From: Amanita rubescens
Lineage: Eukaryota > Basidiomycota > Agaricomycetes > Agaricales > Amanitaceae
Assembly (NCBI GenBank): GCA_015039365.1
Contig: WION01000210.1
Span: 30,416-94,415 of the forward strand
Direction of reading: 5' to 3'
Length of the DNA stretch: 64,000 bases
Shown here: one piece after another, positions 62,178-64,000 of the stretch
Numbering within the stretch: the first letter of the stretch is position 1
How the letters are laid out: the number at the start of each line of letters is the position of its first letter
Notes under the pieces: model-generated
Told to the model about the DNA's origin: nothing
Seen by the model: only the letters and a program-made list of their open reading frames with translations
Database searches by the model: none
Made by a program: the position numbers and the translations under genes

Positions 62178-64000
62178 GAAGAGGATTATGACAAGATCAC
62201 GATTAATCGCTACTCTCCAGCTCAACAAATGGAACACAAGTACAACACCGATCAGAAGGAAATCACGCTACCTCCTGAGTATCTCGAATGGAAAGAGATA
62301 TTTGAAAAACAAGCGTCAGAATGATTCCCAGAACGCAGATCATGGGATCACGCAATTGAACTTCACGAAGATTTTGTACCAAAGAAAGGGAAGATCTACC
62401 CAATATCACCATTACAACAGAATACGCTTGACGAATGGATCAAAGAACAACTAACTAAAGGATACATACGACCATCTAAATCTCCACAGGCAGCGCCATT
62501 CTTCTATGTCAAAAAGAAGGATAGTAAAACACTCAGACCCTGCCAAGACTACCAATATTTGAACGAACACACAAAACCAAACTCTTACCCCCTACCACTT
62601 ATATCTGATCTGATGTTGCAACTTAAAGGATCGCAATACTTTACAAAACTGGACATCAGATGGGGATACAACAATGTTCGTATCAAAGAAGGAGACAAAT
62701 GGAAAGCCGCATTTATCACAAATAAAGGACTATTCGAACCGACGGTTATGTTCTTTGGATTACGCGATTCACCTGCAACATTTCAAGCTATGATGGACAA
62801 TTATTTTAGGGACTTCATGAACGAAGGATGGATCGCCATCTACATGGACAACATCTTGATACACGCGCACAATAAAGAAGAACTCGAGAAAAGAACAAGA
62901 CTAGTGCTAGCAAAACTAAAAGAACATGATCTTTACCTGAAACTTGAAAAATGCAAATTTGCTGCCGAAGAAGTTGACTTCTTAGGCATGATAATCACTA
63001 AAGACACAATAAAAATGGACCCAATAAAACTCACTGGAATCAGAGACTGGCCCCCTCCGACTACAGTTAAACAAGTACGCTCGTTTCTTGGATTTGGAAA
63101 TTACTACAGACGTTTCATATCCGGAATCGCGCACCTCGCACGACCCCTTCACGACCTAACAAAGAAAAACAAAATATGGGAATGGACACTAGAATGTCAA
63201 GTCGCCTTCGATTCGCTAAAAGAAAGCTTTGTAACAGCACCAGTACTAAAGACGCCTGATGTCAATCAACCTTTCATACTCGAAACGGACGCATCTAAAT
63301 GGGCTGTTGGAGCCGCCTTAATGCAGAAAGACGAAAATGGAGACTTACACCCTTGTGGATATCTCTCACACGCACTTACGCCTACTGAACGAAACTGGCA
63401 AATCTACGACCGAGAACTCTTTGCCATAATTTACGCACTTGACGAATGGAAATACCTACTGCTTGGAGCAGAACACACACTCACTATACACTGCGATCAC
63501 AAAAACTTAACTTACTACCGTGCACCACAACACCTTACAGCACGACAAGCAAGATGGTGGAATAATCTCTCAATAAGATATAAATAATTACCATTTAATC
63601 CACATACCTGGAGCAAAATTAACTCAAGCGGATGCCTTATCCCACCAACCTGATCATACCAACGGAGAAGAAGATGACGAAACAGTCACAATGCTCCCGG
63701 ACTCACTATTCATTCAAGTCATCGCTGAAGATCTCCGAGATCAAGTAAAGAACGCAACTCAAACTGACGAGTTTGCCGAAACCATTAGAAGATGCTTAAA
63801 GGAGAAAGGAACAGCACCCCTCCACACAGCAATCACTGATTGGACCGAAGACAATGGAATTATTCTATTTAAAAACAAAGCATATGTTCCAATGGACTCC
63901 AATCTTCGCCGATCTATTATCAAAGAATACCATGAAGCACCGAGTGCAGGACACCCTGGATTCTTCAAAACACTTAGCCTCTTAAGGGAACACTATTGGA
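62178..64000 (+). pseudogene. gypsy-C: gypsy-A-type pol, plus strand, cut by window end
   Basis: Close copy of gypsy-A pol starting at EEDYDKITINRYSPAQQ. RT reads [13 protein letters not shown] and [12 protein letters not shown], but the catalytic box is YMDNILIH, with Asp to Asn by G-to-A. A TGA at 62322-62324 stands where gypsy-A has CGA (SERFPDRRSW). RNase H follows ([23 protein letters not shown]); an insertion near 63580 breaks the frame. The start of integrase (HEAPSAGHPGFFKT) runs off the window. At the codon where gypsy-A pol has its stop, this copy has CGA (DLRDQVKN). gag and protease are missing to the left, at the gypsy-B LTR edge. Confidence 0.92.

Overview
This window looks like a repeat-rich, TE-dominated stretch of a fungal nuclear genome, most likely a basidiomycete (Agaricomycete-type). 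The reasons are chromodomain Ty3/gypsy elements, Ty1/copia elements, a LINE fragment of the zinc-knuckle plus AP-endonuclease type, many short non-autonomous hAT elements, introns of 46-72 nt with typical fungal signals, and pervasive C-to-T decay at CpG. No rRNA, housekeeping gene or CRISPR array was found. Most reading frames belong to mobile elements at different stages of decay.

Layout. 1-6250: a 4.8-kb repetitive plus-strand frame, open at the window edge, and its non-coding continuation. The whole block is packed with short inverted repeats whose stems change in a compensating way, and the minus strand of the same DNA carries a series of good spliceosomal introns. 6250-8600: repeats and no gene. 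8610-29466: an old copia element (copia-1) opened by nested insertions. These are a gypsy element (gypsy-D, 9036-15316) with a solo LTR inside its LTR and a 2-kb palindrome in place of its pol core, a second copia element (copia-2, 16679-25537) that itself carries a hAT remnant, a 176-bp LTR-like element containing a tRNA cloverleaf and a 197-bp LTR-like element, plus two solo LTRs. 29467-33350: a LINE fragment, a solo LTR and another copia end. 33356-40771: four hAT-type elements with exact 8-bp target duplications, a decayed unknown gene and tandem repeats. 41574-50386: a solo LTR, then a young full-length gypsy element (gypsy-A) with 518-bp LTRs. 50400-51765: a repeat and a gag remnant. 51766-62177: an older relative (gypsy-B) with an internal tandem duplication. 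62178-64000: a third gypsy copy (gypsy-C) running off the window.

How the parts work together. Gypsy-A, -B and -D share three features: a PBS touching the LTR that is complementary to the predicted 5' end of their own transcript (Tf1-like self-priming), a GGRTTTT slippery heptamer at the gag end that fuses Gag to Pol by a -1 frameshift, and a C-terminal chromodomain. Gypsy-A and -B also carry an extra gene after pol (called ORF-X here) that is recognisably related between them. Copia-2 instead has a PBS matching the initiator-tRNA anticodon arm and a Met-less frame before gag. Most premature stops are TGA where a related copy or alignment implies CGA.

Best candidates for something undescribed: the hairpin field and its two-strand coding paradox, the tRNA-bearing mini-LTR, the post-pol ORF-X family, and the palindrome-cored gypsy. 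All sequence comparisons here were made by eye.
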